Shown: positions 19,651 to 20,572 of the stretch, one piece after another
How the letters are laid out: the number at the start of each line of letters is the position of its first letter
How positions within the stretch are numbered: the stretch's first letter is position 1
NCBI GenBank assembly: GCA_002428605.1
Contig: DIXH01000060.1
Coordinates: 1 to 20,572, forward strand
Direction: 5' to 3'
Length of the DNA stretch: 20,572 bases
DNA from: Clostridiaceae bacterium UBA6085
Lineage (GTDB): Bacteria; Bacillota; Clostridia; Clostridiales; Clostridiaceae
Position numbers and translations under genes: made by a program
Notes under the pieces: generated by a model
The model's input: the letters and a program-made list of their open reading frames with translations, nothing else
What the model was told of the DNA's origin: nothing
The model's database searches: none

Positions 19651-20572
19651 ATTCTGAGTCCCTCAGCCAGTATATTTATTGCTGCATTGACATCGCGGTC
19701 ATGGTGGGCATGACAAACAGGACAGGTCCACTCCCTTACATTGAGTGGCTTCCTCCCGTCCTTATGGCCGCACTCTGAGCATATCTGACTTGACGGAAAC
19801 CACCTGCTTATCCTGATGACTTCTTTTCCATACCAGGCAGCCTTGTACTGCAGTTTCGATACAAGGCTCGTCCATGATACATCAGAAATGCTTTTTGCCA
19901 GTTTGTGGTTGCGCATCATGCCCTTCACATTTAGGTCTTCGATACAGATGATATCGTGGTTTTTGACTATCTCTGTACTGAGTTTGTTCAGAAATTCATT
20001 TCGCTGGTTCGCAACCTTTTCATAGAGCCTGGCTACCTTTCGCCTTTGCTTCTGATAGTTCCTGGCTTCAGACAGGCGTATGCCCCTTTTCTCCGCAGCA
20101 AGTGCCCGCCTTGCAAGCTTTCGCTGCTCACGTCTCAGCCTCTCTTCCATTTGCCTGGTAAAATGGTTGTTGTCATTCCTGCTGCCATCTGACATAATCG
20201 CAAAGTCAATGATTCCGAGGTCAATTCCGACTGCGGAGTCAGTCTTAGGCAATTCACAGATATCCTCTTCGCATAGGATTGATACGAAGAATTTCCCACT
20301 CGGTTTCCTTCGTACTGTGGCATTCAGTATACGTCCTTTCATCTCCCTACTTTCTGCAAACTTGACAAGTCCCAGCTTAGGCAGCTTCAGGTGATTTCCT
20401 GATACTGTAATGTTGTTGTTCGTGAATTGTGTAGTGTAGCTTTGTCTCGGATTTTTCTTGCTCTTGAACTGGGGATGCTCGTTCTGTCCTTTGAAAAAGC
20501 GGGAGAAGGCATCCGACAGATTACGAAGGGAATTGTGGAGCGAGAACTTATCCACTTCACAAAACCATACTG
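19626..20572 (-). CDS. tnpB: TnpB RNA-guided endonuclease, N terminus outside window
   Basis: At least 315 codons; the frame stays open to the edge ('VWFCEVDKFSLHN...'), so the GTG at 20553-20555 is internal. About 60-70 N-terminal residues are missing. Counting from that GTG, the RuvC triad is visible and intact: Asp112 in 'VGIDLGIIDFAI', Glu206 in 'IICIEDLNVKGM' and Asp288 in 'HDRDVNAAINIL'. The zinc ribbon is complete (Cys259, Cys262, Cys278, Cys281: CSECGHKDG...CPVC). TnpB cuts DNA matching its omega-RNA guide next to a short motif and so helps IS200/IS605 elements persist. The ORF ends 'RALTPGS' at a TAG (19626-19628). The element looks intact and recent. Confidence 0.92.
   Translation of the reverse strand, partial: VWFCEVDKFSLHNSLRNLSDAFSRFFKGQNEHPQFKSKKNPRQSYTTQFTNNNITVSGNHLKLPKLGLVKFAESREMKGRILNATVRRKPSGKFFVSILCEEDICELPKTDSAVGIDLGIIDFAIMSDGSRNDNNHFTRQMEERLRREQRKLARRALAAEKRGIRLSEARNYQKQRRKVARLYEKVANQRNEFLNKLSTEIVKNHDIICIEDLNVKGMMRNHKLAKSISDVSWTSLVSKLQYKAAWYGKEVIRISRWFPSSQICSECGHKDGRKPLNVREWTCPVCHAHHDRDVNAAINILAEGLRIRALTPGS

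Larger units (their letters stand above)
19489..20572 (-). mobile_element. IS200/IS605-type element carrying tnpB (partial)
   Basis: The right end is at about 19489 (TTGAACGCTC side). Next to it lies the subterminal hairpin CTCATGACT (19497-19505) / AGTCACGAG (19508-19516). On the tnpB strand the one imperfect pair is G-T, so the fold is best on that strand, as expected for single-strand transposition and for the omega-RNA end. The CGTGACTTTAGTCATG-like hairpin is typical of these elements. The left end and any tnpA lie beyond 20572. Exact junction is uncertain by one or two bases. Confidence 0.75.

Overview
The window looks like chromosomal DNA of a Gram-positive, low-to-mid GC bacterium, most likely a Clostridia-type Firmicute. 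The grounds are AGGAGG-type ribosome binding sites before nearly every gene, TTG starts, TTGACA/TATAAT promoters, intrinsic terminators, and the gene order atpI-B-E-F-H-A-G-D-C. I cannot name the species.

Layout. (1) 1-2.0 kb: a redoxin and ridA (minus strand), divergent from a YheO-type PAS/HTH regulator. (2) 2.0-3.8 kb: folC and a small membrane-anchored protein on the minus strand. (3) 4.0-5.1 kb: a phosphoribosyltransferase and a GtrA-family protein on the plus strand, ending in a terminator shared with the convergent ATP synthase operon. (4) 5.2-11.7 kb: a complete F1Fo ATP synthase operon on the minus strand with a good promoter. Its epsilon subunit is very short (85 aa). (5) 11.7-14.2 kb: a low-density region with a frameshifted remnant of an AlbA_2/RecG-like regulator, a satP-type acetate transporter with a strong promoter and terminator, and about 1 kb of gene-poor DNA. 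That last stretch holds a ~22-bp degenerate tandem repeat, a perfect -10 box and two long hairpins. (6) 14.2-18.7 kb: a PTS EIIC-like membrane protein (+), an AlkD-like HEAT-repeat protein and a chromate-transporter-family protein (-), then a cation:proton antiporter (+). The antiporter sits behind a leader RNA that looks like a fluoride (crcB-type) riboswitch with a terminator. (7) 18.7-20.6 kb: an AT-rich accessory segment. A two-gene module (small DUF6788-like protein plus MNT-fold nucleotidyltransferase) lies behind a promoter embedded in four copies of a 10-bp operator half-site. Its second gene is cut by an IS200/IS605-type element that carries tnpB and a probable omega-RNA; the element runs off the right edge.

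The core genes (ATP synthase, folC, ridA) are ordinary housekeeping genes. The most unusual parts are the riboswitch-like leader before the antiporter, the four-site operator with its disrupted nucleotidyltransferase module, the repeat-bearing gene-poor region before the EIIC gene, and the short epsilon subunit.
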